NCBI GenBank assembly: GCA_016801885.1
Contig: CM028884.1
Span: forward strand, 29,969,577 to 30,033,576
DNA from: Toxotes chatareus
Taxonomy: Eukaryota; Chordata; Actinopteri; Toxotidae
Length of the DNA stretch: 64,000 nt
Direction of reading: 5' to 3'
Positions 25,452 to 51,890 of the stretch are shown in pieces (positions within the stretch are counted from its first letter, which is position 1; every line of letters starts with the position of its first letter). The translations under genes were made by a program, and so were the position numbers. Below the pieces are notes generated by a model that saw nothing but the letters and a program-made list of their open reading frames with translations, searched no databases and was not told where the DNA came from.

Positions 25452-26160
25452 CACGTTGATTTCCCCTTAGTATATGCAGAGCAGCTGTCAGCCCCCACAT
25501 ATCTACTGCTGGAGCATCTGAATGCACTCCTTGAATACAGTATTTAACTATATATGAAGTATATTTCTATTACAGTCTATTACAGTATCATACTCCATAA
25601 CAGAAAAAAGTTTAAAAACTAAAGCAATGTTACGAATCTTTAACGATTCATTGAGCAATTGGTGTCATGTTTATCCCTTGTATATGCACAGCAACATACA
25701 GTATGTAAACAAGAACACCAGCATGCCTATAAAATAGGAATTTCCCCCCTTGTACATATTTAGTGAGGATGGAGAATATGTCATGCGGAAGAAGAGGCAC
25801 ACGCTTTTCTTTCCTCCACTTCATTAGCTCGGAGCGAATGTAGAAATGTTTACACAGATTATTGCTCAGGGTCATTTTAAATGAACTAGAATTGACAATA
25901 AGAATGTGCATCTGATCTTTGGCTCCTGCTTTATGTGACACCTGTTTTGGTCACATTCATTTTGTTTTTCTCCGTTTGAACAGTTGTAATGTCTGTAACT
26001 GCAAAGGTTCCGTTTTTAAGCAGTTCAAAGAAAACTGCTGCATGAGGGTAAGAAATGCACTGCGAGTGCTGCGAGTGGTGGAATGTATGTTATGTTCTCA
26101 CATAAAGCGAGTATTGAACTCATTGTCTGTTGACCTAATAAATTTTACTGGTGTCACATT
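25452..26160 (+). other. senp8: senp8 3' UTR
   Basis: AT-rich untranslated sequence after the senp8 stop, up to the first AATAAA at 26137-26142 followed by a GT/T-rich stretch (GGTGTCACATTTTTGTTG). A second AATAAA at 26353-26358 could give a longer transcript. Ends are inferred from the signals. Confidence 0.6.
26137..26142 (+). terminator. senp8 poly(A) signal AATAAA (proximal)
   Basis: Canonical AATAAA about 690 bases after the senp8 stop, with a T/GT-rich downstream element within 25 bases. A second AATAAA at 26353-26358 is an alternative distal signal. Confidence 0.6.
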
Positions 26161-27799
26161 TTTGTTGACAAAATGCTAACTTTGCCTTGTAGTTTTTCTT
26201 TGAGGTCCCTAGCTGTATTATATTAAATGATTTTCGCTACAATTTCCATCTGCATTTGAATACACAAATAATCGATTGACAGGGTTGTATACACACTTCT
26301 TCTACACACTTTGGCAGATTTTTCTGAAACATCTATGTCTGTGTCCAGCTTGAATAAAGATAGCTGACAGGTTTAGGTTTAGGGTACAGCTGTGACCCAA
26401 CATGCAATGGTACAGTGACACCTTTCAATTTCATGGGAATGATTACAAAAGTGTATTAACAAAATGATGAGTTTAAAAATCCTCACTAACACATGATACA
26501 AAAATGTGCCTGACCAAAAAAAAAGGATGACATAAAATTTAAACAAAAGAATAGATAGATTCAAAGTAAGTAAACAAGACTCAAACACTTGAATCAAACT
26601 TGCTGTGAACATTTCAGTCAGTACCCAGGCATGCCTTGCAATAGCTTATCGTTCAAACATCTTATTGTTGTGGTTTGAAAGAAGTGAACATAATACTTAC
26701 AAGAATGAAAAGGCGTGATGGATTGCAGCAAAATAAAGCTGAAACACATTAGAGGCAAAGTGTAAGCTTCATTGTGTCCCAGTTGCAGGAAATCTGTAGC
26801 AGTTAAGACATTCAAACAACTGAAAAAGAAAGTTTACGAGTTTTAAGAATATTTTCATGTTCATTTATAACAGTTTTCATTTTTAGAAGAGCATAAAAAA
26901 ATCCTCTGATATCATTTCCATTAGAAACCCAAATTAGAACTTGGGTAACACTACAATCTGTCACCCAGAATAGTTCTCTAAATTAAGAAGTACAATGCTG
27001 GATGACAGGAAAGCCGAACTATTCTTTATTTACAGCTTCACCATTCAGAATGAAACTGTGGCCTTTGACATATTTATGAGCAAGCATTACTAAATCAGTT
27101 GGAACAGGATTTATGGGCTCAACGTGGATAGACATGCAGCAAAGTAATGCAGGCAATGTTGGGGTGGGATGCACAAACGTGTTTCAAAGAAATTTCACGT
27201 GATTTCAGGAAGAGAGAGTGAGCATGAATAAAAGGTTATTGTCCTGTGTTGTGTAACTGTTTACCTAGAAAGCAAAAGCGAGTGTAGTGAAAAGTCAAGA
27301 TTAATCATATTAATCAAGATAAATATTCATTTCATGGTTTTTCTTTAGTGGCTTTCTGAAAGCAACCTGTTGTGGAGGAGTGAGATGTGAGTGTGTATAA
27401 CCAGGACTACACATTTGTTTTGTGTGGCAGAAAAAAAAAAAAACACAGCCTCATTATCTGCCTGTCTGTCCCACACTGCTTGGACGGTTTCCACCCTCTG
27501 CTCTCCTTCCTCTGGCATCCTGTGCTCATCTACATCCCACAGGCATATTTCACCCGGAGTAACCAGTCAGACGAGCCATCAGGGTTTACTATTGTCCTCA
27601 TAAAATGCCACAAAGCCGAGGCATTCACCACCCTGGCAGCACATCGCATTAGTGAGACAAAGCACCCAGGGAAAGGCACATTAATTTAGACAAATTTGCT
27701 TCTAAATGGCCAATTTACCCAGTCAACTTCATTAGGGCTTACAAGAAAACTGAACTTGACTTTCTGTCAGGTACTACGCAACCTAGTGTACCATGGTTG

Positions 27800-28200
27800 T
27801 TGTTTAGCAAGTTTCTCACAGCTGCCAGATCAGATCATCTAGATGGATAATATTTAGTGTCCCTGAAGTCTGTAGGTCTAGGTAAAACTGCATTTTCTGA
27901 TTATGCACCCAGGGTTTGGGAAAATTTAGAAGACCAACTTCATCTGGAAACGTCACCTTCACATCAGGCATTCAAACAACACATTCAAAAAATATTTCAC
28001 AAGGAATGTAAATGTTTTAAATAGTTTTATCTCTCACGTCCCTCAGGGCATGTTTTGTTGTTGTTTTGTTGTGTTATACGCATTTGTTTTTAGTGATGTG
28101 TGTTCTCAGATAACTATGTGACTCTTGTTTTATGCTGCCATTTTGGCCAGATCTCCCTTGTAAAAGGGATAATGTATCTCAAGAGACTTTGTGGTTACAC
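27800..28200 (+). mobile_element. Truncated non-LTR retrotransposon (LINE) 3' end
   Basis: The plus-strand translation at about 27880-28020 gives DYAPRVWENLEDQLHLE, then HQAFKQHIQKIF. This is a decayed match to the terminal motif of fish LINE ORF2 proteins (AP.LWN.LP......S...FK..LKT.LF). It is followed by a 3' tail with GCCATTTTGGCCAGATCTCC and CTTGTAAAAGGGATAATGTA, then CTCAAGAGAC, which I recognise from LINE 3' UTRs in fish. In-frame stops upstream (27847 region) and loss of everything 5' make it a dead fragment. The exact clade is not assigned. Confidence 0.75.
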
Positions 28201-29236
28201 ATATTCTTTTAAAAAAAGTAATTTGGAACAATATTACACAGGAGCATGTTGTAATGCTCTGGACAACCTAAACTGAGATGGATAAACCTAAATCCTACAA
28301 AATCCTGTACCTTGCCCTTTGCTCTCTTGGCAAGTGATACACATCTCTCTGTGGCACTAAACAAAGCTTCTTAGTGTCTGTGGCTTTATTTTGTAGCAAA
28401 TCAACAGCGGGGTTATTGATAATCTCCGTCCCAATCAGAAAACAGGTCTTCACCTGGTGGGCCCAGTCTCCATGTCTCTTCTGCCCCTCACTGTGCATGA
28501 GCATGTACAGCTGTGCCGTGAAATGAAGGCTGAAGACAACAGCTGGCCTTTGGATCCTTTACTGGAAGCAACTGTGAAACTGTGAAAACTGTGTTGGACA
28601 AAGACATTTGATGACAGTGATTACAAATAAGAAAACAATGAGATTCCATAAAGAATACTGACACCAAAAGTACTGTAAAGTCAATTAATTAGTAGTACAA
28701 AAAACTTTATAATACAGCCTGTGGTTTACAGTGTAAATCACAGCTGTTGTATGAATATGGTTCTAATAAAATACTTCCAAATGATAGTTAAATGTAGGTA
28801 CAGTGGAAGAAACCATGACTACAGGCAACATGGGACGAACAACTGGGCCTTTTAAAGGAAAGAAGAAACACATTAAATGAAGTATTTTTGTAATGTAAAC
28901 AAAAACACTCACTAAAGTTAGAAAACACAGGGATAAACAAGTAATTGTGCAGTGCATGTATTTGCTTTGACTAAGTCAAAACTAGGTGTACTGGACCTCA
29001 TCATTCAGCAGGTTACCCGAGCTGAACTAAAAGGATGTCCTTCTTAAGTTGCATACACAAATGACAAATTAAAGGAAGAACCTGTATAAATGATGTGAAT
29101 CATATGCTAGGGCATTCACAGTTACCAGATTTCAAACCAGCAGTGTATCTATGAGAAAATTTGAATTTCACTCAGACACCATAGTGTGAAGAGTAATATG
29201 CAGCTTTGAAAGGAAAATGTTTAAATGCTGATACAT

Positions 29237-29516
29237 TTACTCGTCAACATTTACAGACCATGACAGACGTGTTTCTCGAGTTGCAGTTCGCCTGTGAGGT
29301 TTGACTCGGATTACAGACTCCAGGAGACTTTTGATGTGTTTGCTGCAACAGTCTTCAGCTCCACCTGCATTAAAAACACACACACAGAGCTGAAACTATT
29401 CAAGTATGTATTTGACTTTCATTCATGACCAGATGTGCGGACATATATCTTCATTTATGTACATATACATTAAACACAGAGCTCCGTTGGTTAACTCACT
29501 CACCACTGTTCTTCAT
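29237..29516 (-). CDS. Candidate two-exon small ORF with a CC motif (unrecognised)
   Basis: Hypothetical model. On the minus strand an ATG at 29516 opens a 13-base coding piece ending at the strong donor AGTG|GTGAGT (exon edge 29504). An acceptor, TTTTTAATGCAG, starts a second exon at 29364 that stays open to a TAA at 29237. The phases agree (1), giving 46 residues including GGAEDCCSKHIKSLLESVIR (residues 5-24). An intron in phase 1 just before a Cys-Cys pair, and the pattern CC-x(6-9)-LL-x-x-V-I-x-V, loosely recall exon 2 of CCL27/CCL28-type chemokines. However, no signal peptide is seen, and the third and fourth cysteines are missing from the frame. It may be a relic, part of a non-coding RNA, or chance. 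Confidence 0.2.
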
Positions 29517-30012
29517 CAGTGTCGGGTGTAATTGATTTCAGGAGCAGCAGCCATGGTTTCTCCCAGGATCTCCAGGTGGTTCATATTTACTAATCAGAAA
29601 GAACTCCTCAGGCCTGGAGTCGGCACATATACGTTCACACATGCACACACATGCGCACTTAGACATTGACCATGCAATTCCATAATGTGAGCTCAGAATT
29701 GTTCCTGGCCTCCTGAAATAAAATCTTGTTTTGGGAGTGCTGAGAGCATTTTTGTAAATTACATCATGTCCTGTCACAAAACATCTGCAACCAACTACAA
29801 CAACTTGGAACCATTTGAGCTCCATGAGCAGCAGCGTGCGTGAGAATCAGTTTGATTAAAACAATCAACAATCTATCGAGAGGCCCAAACCAACACAGGC
29901 ACTGTTTCCAGGTGTCCACTCTGCTGCAACACGTCCTTCTTGCTCAGGAGGTTTAAGTAGGTCAGGTCCAAAATCACAACATCACATCAGAAATGAAAAC
30001 AGAAGGCAAGAA

Positions 30013-30177
30013 TTAGATGCTCCACTGCATGTGCAGCATGATTCCCTTGAGATAAGCCTCATTGAGATTGCACTCCATGTGAACAAACTGTACCGGTGAA
30101 ATGCAGAAGTGCCAGCCAGGCTTGTCCATCTCACCTCCCCGGATCAGGTGGTAAAGTGGAGTTACTATGTGGGTCAA
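30013..30177 (-). CDS. Coding-like orphan segment, 54 codons open
   Basis: Minus-strand frame open from an in-frame TGA at 30178 to a TAA at 30013. From the internal ATG at 30129 it would be a 38-residue protein (MDKPGWHFCISPVQFVHMEC, then NLNEAYLKGIMLHMQW). Amino-acid composition and codon choice look natural and differ from the surrounding AT-rich noise. I do not recognise it. It could be the terminal exon of an unannotated minus-strand gene lying between gramd2a and senp8, a gene relic, or a conserved non-coding element that happens to be open. Confidence 0.25.
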   Translation of the reverse strand: MTHIVTPLYHLIRGGEMDKPGWHFCISPVQFVHMECNLNEAYLKGIMLHMQWSI

Positions 30178-30619
30178 TCATCGTGTGAGCAATCTAACTG
30201 TAATGTTCTGTCCCTGCAGGAAACAGCTGGGAAATTAAAAACCTTAAATCCAACAAAGACATCGCAGAGAGTTAGAAACTAGAAGCTCTAGTTTCAATAC
30301 GTGAAGCATTTTTCTAATCCTAAAATCTAATGTGAAACAGCAGGACCATTAAAAACACATTTGGGCAAATCTGTGAACAGTTAATAAGGTGTAAGTAATG
30401 CGTGACTTTTATCAAACCTCTATTGGCAACCAGGGAATTGGAGCAATATCTCTCCTGAAGCACTCTGCGAGTTGGCTAATAACTGATATTAATAACCCCA
30501 GAGTCTCATTTTGATATTAACATAGCCAGCAGCTGGTTTGCTTAGCGAGGGAAGCACCTAGCTTCCACCTTTAAGCCACAACTTGTCATTTTTACACTTT
30601 AGTTTTTGTATATATATCT

Positions 30620-30643
30620 AAAAAAAAAAAAAAAAAAAAAAAA

Positions 30644-30690
<47 letters not shown>
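30620..30690 (+). repeat. Poly(A)24 tract followed by (TA)23
   Basis: An uninterrupted A run at 30620-30643, a G, then an uninterrupted TA array at 30645-30690. Such junctions often mark a retroposon tail that seeded a microsatellite, but no retroposon body could be recognised to the left. Confidence 0.95.
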
Positions 30691-30692
<2 letters not shown>

Positions 30693-31110
30693 GTGTTAAT
30701 TAGTGAGCTTTAGAGGTGCTGGTAGGCAGGTTTTGTTATCTTCAGACAGAGCTTGGCTGCCTGTTTCCACTATTTGTGCTAAATTAAGCTAATCAGCTGC
30801 TGGAGATGGGATTATATTTGCCGAACAGGCATGAGAGTGATTTGAAGTCATTCTGTCTTTAATGGTTCAAACTAAAAAATGTAAATATGAAAACAAATTT
30901 TTCTTAGTTTCACTATGAATGTCTTCTGTAAACAAACTGTAGCCTGTGTCACTTGGTGGACTCTTTTAACCAAAGCCACTAATTCTGTGGAAAGTGTGTA
31001 CACACTTGAGTTATGAGGGATTGCAGATCTTTCAGCAGTGGACTTGCTGGGTTGAATTAGTTATTGCTGGAAGGAAAAGGAAAGAGCTGATGGGCTGCAG
31101 ATGCTTCTCC

Positions 31111-31134
31111 AGAGAGAGAGAGAGAGAGAGAGAG
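31111..31134 (+). repeat. (AG)12 microsatellite
   Basis: Simple AG dinucleotide array in the senp8-gramd2a intergenic region. Confidence 0.95.
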
Positions 31135-32807
31135 ATGACAGTGAAGAAGAAAATGAAAAGGTACAGTAAATTTAATTCCATGCTGATGTTCGTTTAGACG
31201 ATAGACAGTTAATCCAGCCATGAAGATTCAGACGTTCACGGCTGTTTGTCCTCCACAGCAGTGACTGTAGCTGAAACAGTGATGGCATCACCAGACTTAC
31301 ACTAAAGCAGACTTAAACCAAGCTTCCCAAAAAGAGATTTTGTCCAATAAAAAATTGTTTTTCCTTTACAGAAAAATTCTCCCTCATATACTCTAACAGT
31401 CTGTGTGACACATTTGATGTTCAGTGCATTCCCTGAGTTATTTTGTGCTGAAATGTTGTGATAAATGGTTTTGGCAGACTCCGACTGGCTTCATATACTT
31501 CCCAGAATTACTTTTAGCAGCTCTCCAGAGAATGGGTGTGAACTTGTTGCTCTCAGTCAATGGTGGGTGGGCATATAGATGTATAAATATAGTGAAGCTA
31601 TCCAACTTGTTTGCGAACACTGGGGCGTGTCTGTGGTCACAGGCGACCTCCGTTAATCAAAACACAGTTTAACATGTGGTTGCATTGCATTCTGGTCCTT
31701 TGAGGTCCTCTGGCTGGAGACAAATGAAATGTTTAATCAGAGTTGTACCACTGAAACTTTGAGATTGCTGAATATGTTTTTACAATCAAACTCAGTTGTA
31801 GCCTCGAAGGACGTAATGCTTTTTTTTGGCTGTTTTTTTTATGGAAATGAGAAAAATATACCTCTGTTAACTGTTTTTTCAAAAAGTTAGCGCTGGTTTC
31901 TTTAATCTCAAACCAAACTGTAGATACACCTGGGTTAGCCAAAAGAGGTCTGCTAAATCAAACACCTGCTCATCTTACACATCTTCACGTAATACTTAGT
32001 TCTAGTCATGTCACATTAAGAACAACTGCTCTCTAATGCCATTTCCAGGTGAAAATACAGTCTAATGCATACAAATTCAACGTACTTTAGAAATTAGCCT
32101 TATTCCAATTAATCCTTGATTACATAAACATACATAGCATTTTAAATACAAATAAGGAAAGAAAACCTCTTCTTAATTATTTTCTTAGTAGAATAGTTCT
32201 GTAAGATGTATGGCTTTTGTAATCATATTCTCTCTGGTTATTTGGTTCAAACATCCCCTTTCAATAGGACGTAATATTTGTGCAGTGTACTGCAGTGGAA
32301 CACAGCACCTCTCACTTCATAAATGGATTAACTGTAAGCCATTTGGACCGTGCTCTTAGCAGACGTGGACACGTTTAACGCACCACTGAGGTAATATGTT
32401 CTTGGAAACCCTCCAGTAATGCAGCCAGTGTGTGTGATGATTTTACAGTGTATAATACAGACCATTACCGTGAGGTTACAGTCAACATTCCCCTTCACAC
32501 CACAGAGGTCAGAGGTCACCTGGAGAGCATTCCAGGACAGACAATTCGGCTCCCTGGAGGTATGAATGAGGCTGCAGCTTGTCTGGCCATCTGCTTCGAC
32601 CTGCCCCCGTTACTCCGCGGCTAAAACTGACTCCACATTCACACTCACATTCACACACACAGGGAGTTACAGTGGTTGGTCCCTGCCCTTTGTGGTTCTT
32701 AAGGTCTCCAGAAGGCTTGCTGTTCAATTAACTAATTATAAGACACTTGTTCCTACAGCACTTTTAACACATACTAAGTTACAAAGTGCTGCAAAATTGA
32801 TATGCAT

Positions 32808-33155
32808 CAGTGGTGAAAGAAGCAGTCAGATCCTTTGCTCAAGTAAAATAACAATGCCACAGTGGAAAAATAGCCCACTGCAAGAAAAATTCCTGCATTT
32901 AAAATCTAATTTACGTAAAAGTTTGGTAAGTCAAGATACACTAATTTCCAATTATTTTAAATAACTGGGTAGTTTTATCTGTAGCAATGCCTCATGCTTT
33001 AAAAGTTTATCAGATTGTTTGTATGTAAAATATAAATTTGCTAAGTAACTAGGGCTGTTATGCAAATGTACTGCAATAAAAGCTACAACATTTACCTCTT
33101 AAATGTGGGAAAGTAGCATGAAATTAAAATACCTAAGTAAAGTATGGGTACCTGA
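32808..33155 (+). repeat. Interspersed repeat copy, 'CAGTGGTGGAAGAAG' family (near full length)
   Basis: Starts CAGTGGTGAAAGAAGCAGTC, continues AGATCCTTTGCTCAAGTAAA, later GGGTAGTTTTATCTGTAGC, TTTGTATGTAAAATATAAAT and AAAGTAGCATGAAATTAAAA, and ends CCTAAGTAAAGTATGGGTAC. This order matches a repeat that is abundant in percomorph fish and ends CAGTGGTGG on both sides. The right terminal inverted repeat appears lost. Probably a non-autonomous DNA transposon; class from memory. Confidence 0.75.
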
Positions 33156-34944
33156 GAAGACAGACAGTTATTAAAATATCCAAACTGAAAATCATATTAA
33201 ATGAGATTTTAACAGACTTTTAGAAAAGAAAAAGCTGATTGATGAATGAATTTTTCAGGTAAATAAACATGGGGGAACTATATGTTTAGGAGTTCTTCCC
33301 AGCAGTCGCTCATTGTGCTACTCAAGTGTTGCTCTGTTCAAAAGCATGACAGTTTTGATCGTGACTGAACTGTAGCGTGGAAACAGTGTGAACTGACTCT
33401 GTCTAAGGTTATTTAGCCAGTCTGGGCTGCAGATGTCCTTTCAAATCAGACTGTATTTGTCAGGAAAAGGGACTGATCCAGAAAATTTGATCCATAAACT
33501 TTCTCTCATGCACTTTCACACCTCTCTCTTTCTCTCTTAGCCTGAGTATTTTACAGTTTCCTTTATTTTAAAAATGAGACAGGGCCCAAGCCCAGGGTCC
33601 AATGTCAACAGTTATCACAGTCTTACTCAAATACTTTCTCCAGTTTCTTGAGTTTATGGTGCCTTTTCAGGCCCCATCAGATAACATCAAACATGTATTT
33701 GTATCCATGTATTCATTGGCTAAAGTCAAGGTTGGTAGAAAACACACATTTTTAACCCATGAAAACTGTGACAGGTTTATAAGTTTAAACTGAGACATCA
33801 GACATAAAACCAATGCCACTGGTGTACAGCCAACGCTCCATGTGTAAGTTGTTGAGCACTCTGTGCGTCTGCCAACATTATGTTCCAGTTTCATAATTTA
33901 GCCCGAGTTGTGCAGGTTACTAAAATTTGACGTGCTGCTGGGACTCATTCTTTTTCACGGTGGTCCTGTATGTAATGCCAGTATGATAGGACAGAACTTT
34001 GGACAGTAAAACCTTAGAATGCAAAAGGACCCATAAAGAAATTAAAAGCCACAAACATTTTTTTTTTGTTTGCCTATATTTTGTGGCCAATTTAATTCAT
34101 AGGGATCACACTAGTCTATGACTACATTTCACTCATCTTTGCAAAATTAGTAAAATATCTTCAAACAACCATAGTACATCATGAACACTCAGAACCTCGA
34201 CACTTCATTTTTGAGTCTTTGGTGACTTCATTTGAAATGTATAAAAGAAAGAAAATACCCTGGGCTTTCCTTTCAGACAGCAGATTAGTACAACTAAAAA
34301 CTAAAAGTATGCATGTCATCTAATAATCTCATTCACATTATAGTTAACACCCATGAGTGGTGTTATTGCTCCAGTATATTACAGTTTAATGACAGGTAGC
34401 TTCAATCAGTCAAGAGTCTGTAGTCAAAACATGACTTCCTTCCATAAATACTTTCAAAAATGACAACTGAGTACCTATTAACAAGAAAAAAAAATAGATC
34501 TAAACTCTTAAAACAGTTACAAACATTTGAAATAATGTCAGACATATTTAAAAAAGTGCAATGTCACAGCTAGTTTTAGCCGTCCTACTAAAAGCTATGG
34601 CAAGATCTCACCAGGAAGAAAAACATTTGGTTCAGTCCACTTGTTGAGAGTCAGAATATGTTGATGAGCATATTAATTGATGAGTCATGACTGCTAACAC
34701 CACGACTCACCTGAAATGTCTTTTGCTATCAGTCTTTTCAAGTAATTAATGTGTTGAATTATCGCTTACCTTTCCATCGTCCAACACCAGCCTCACCTCT
34801 AGTCTCTCTCATCGCTTCTAAACTTCATCGGTGCTACAAACAGCTGGTTCAACTGTTATCTGCTCACTATTTCAGGATGTCTTTACACTGCAGCATCACG
34901 TAGTTAAAGATGAAATGTCTGTGAGAGGGACAGGCCATGGTAAA

Positions 34945-35232
34945 CAATCATTATCTAAAGTAAAACCTACTTTATATTCAAAAATAAATAGACAGTCTGT
35001 TTGCATAGTCTGGAAGTGATCACTGAACAGGAACTCATTCCGTGGTAGGATGGTCCGTACGATTTCCCGGAGTTGGGCTGATGCTGCTCCTTCGTGTGTT
35101 GCAGCTGGTGTAGAGTTGATCTGTTCTGGGCTTTAAGCTGTTCCTGGATCTGTGCAGGAGGGCATCAACAACTCCAAGTATGAGAAGAGTAAAAGAGCAG
35201 GCAATCCGATAGGTCACAGCTGAGAGCAGTGG
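34945..35232 (-). other. gramd2a: gramd2a 3' UTR
   Basis: Untranslated tail after the gramd2a stop codon in exon 12. A non-consensus signal (AATATAAAG on the minus strand, near 34971-34979) about 255 bases after the stop is the best poly(A) candidate; no perfect AATAAA was found close by. The 3' end is therefore approximate. Confidence 0.45.
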
Positions 35233-50756
<15,524 letters not shown>

Positions 50757-51609
50757 GCTCCTGACCCTGAATACACAAACACACAGCTCTGTGTTAACAG
50801 CAGGCACCTCTCCGCTGGACTTTCATGTACACTTGTGAAAAAAAAGGAAAAAAAAAAAAGATGTTTGTATTTGTCTCCAGGTTTGGCTTCAAATAGAGCT
50901 CTTCCCCAAAAAGTTTATGGGGTGAACAAGTGGACTCTGTCTTCAAAAAATCAACACAGCGGTGATGCAACATTCAAAGTCTGATCCTGCTGGTTTACAC
51001 TACATTAAAAATCTCAACTCAGCAAAATGAAGCTGTGTTCTCGTGCTTGTGTAAATGGGGTCAGTGTCTGCACAGATGTCCACAAAGAAACCGAGCACCT
51101 GAGAGGTCGTGCAGATGGCTGACCTGATGTGCTGCTGTGAGCTGACTCAAACGTTTTTAAAAATGTTTTACACTTCACACTGAAACTTTACAGGACCAAG
51201 TGAACTGCTATGAAACCCAAAAGAAAAAGGACACAGGAACAATTCAGGTGAACCAAATCACAGCTTTGTGTTTACTGTGATGGATTATCTGGCTCTGGGG
51301 TTTGTTGACGCTATTTTGCATACAGTTTGAAATGGCAGCAAATGACTTCTCGTGGAAGGGAAAACAAGCCTAACCCTTCTACAATGAGACCTTAAAGTCA
51401 GTGGAAAAACACATAGATCACTTGACCAGACAAGATAATCTTTTTTTGTTTGATGTACCCCCACATTAGCTCAAGTGCCCCCTTAACCAACACCATGTCC
51501 GTTTTTATTTGTGCTCTATTTAACGGATTTTAAACTGGATGTCATGTAATAAAACTGTTTACATAAAAGTGGATTTTGTCCAAATATTTTTTCATACAAT
51601 TGAATTGTT

Positions 51610-51890
51610 AATGTTTACTTACTGTTAGCTAACAATCTCAACTGCTTATCCGTTACATTTTAAGCTGCTGATTTTAACTGTTTATCCAGAACTTTGATCT
51701 GTGTCGAGTTTTTACTGTCTATTTGAACCATTTGAATTATTTGAACTAACAGTTTCAACCATCCATTACTTCAATAACAGTTCAGTTGTTTATCCATTAC
51801 TCTAAGCTATCATGTTTTACTATTCCTATCCTATATTTATCTATTACTTTAAACTGTTTAGTTCAACCTTGTTTAACTGTTTCATCGAAG
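51610..51890 (+). repeat. Degenerate tandem array of an ~25-30 bp unit
   Basis: At least five diverged occurrences of a unit like AACTGTTTATCCATTACTTT (for example ACTGCTTATCCGTTACATTT near 51641, AACTGTTTATCCAGAACTTT near 51678, TTGTTTATCCATTACTCTAA near 51786, TATTTATCTATTACTTTAAA near 51834). Old minisatellite or decayed repeat with internal periodicity. Confidence 0.6.

Larger units (their letters stand above)
26400..34940. other. Intergenic region between senp8 and gramd2a
   Basis: Converging 3' ends: senp8 runs rightward and gramd2a leftward into this 8.5 kb. It contains a LINE relic, a poly(A)/TA tract, a GA microsatellite, an interspersed repeat copy and two unexplained coding-like segments, listed separately. 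The remainder is AT-rich with no recognised protein or RNA gene. The stretch 27470-27690 on the plus strand is GC-richer and open but matches nothing I know. Confidence 0.6.

Noticed and set aside
27387..27689. 100-codon plus-strand frame in the intergenic region
   Set aside because: Begins in a poly(A) run (Lys repeat), has no known similarity, and an overlapping second frame is also open. A conserved non-coding element is possible but untestable here.
32430..32727. Open frames on both strands around a CA-like (ACTCACATTCACAC) stretch
   Set aside because: Partly simple repeat; no protein resemblance. Possibly another old interspersed repeat, but not recognised with enough certainty to list.
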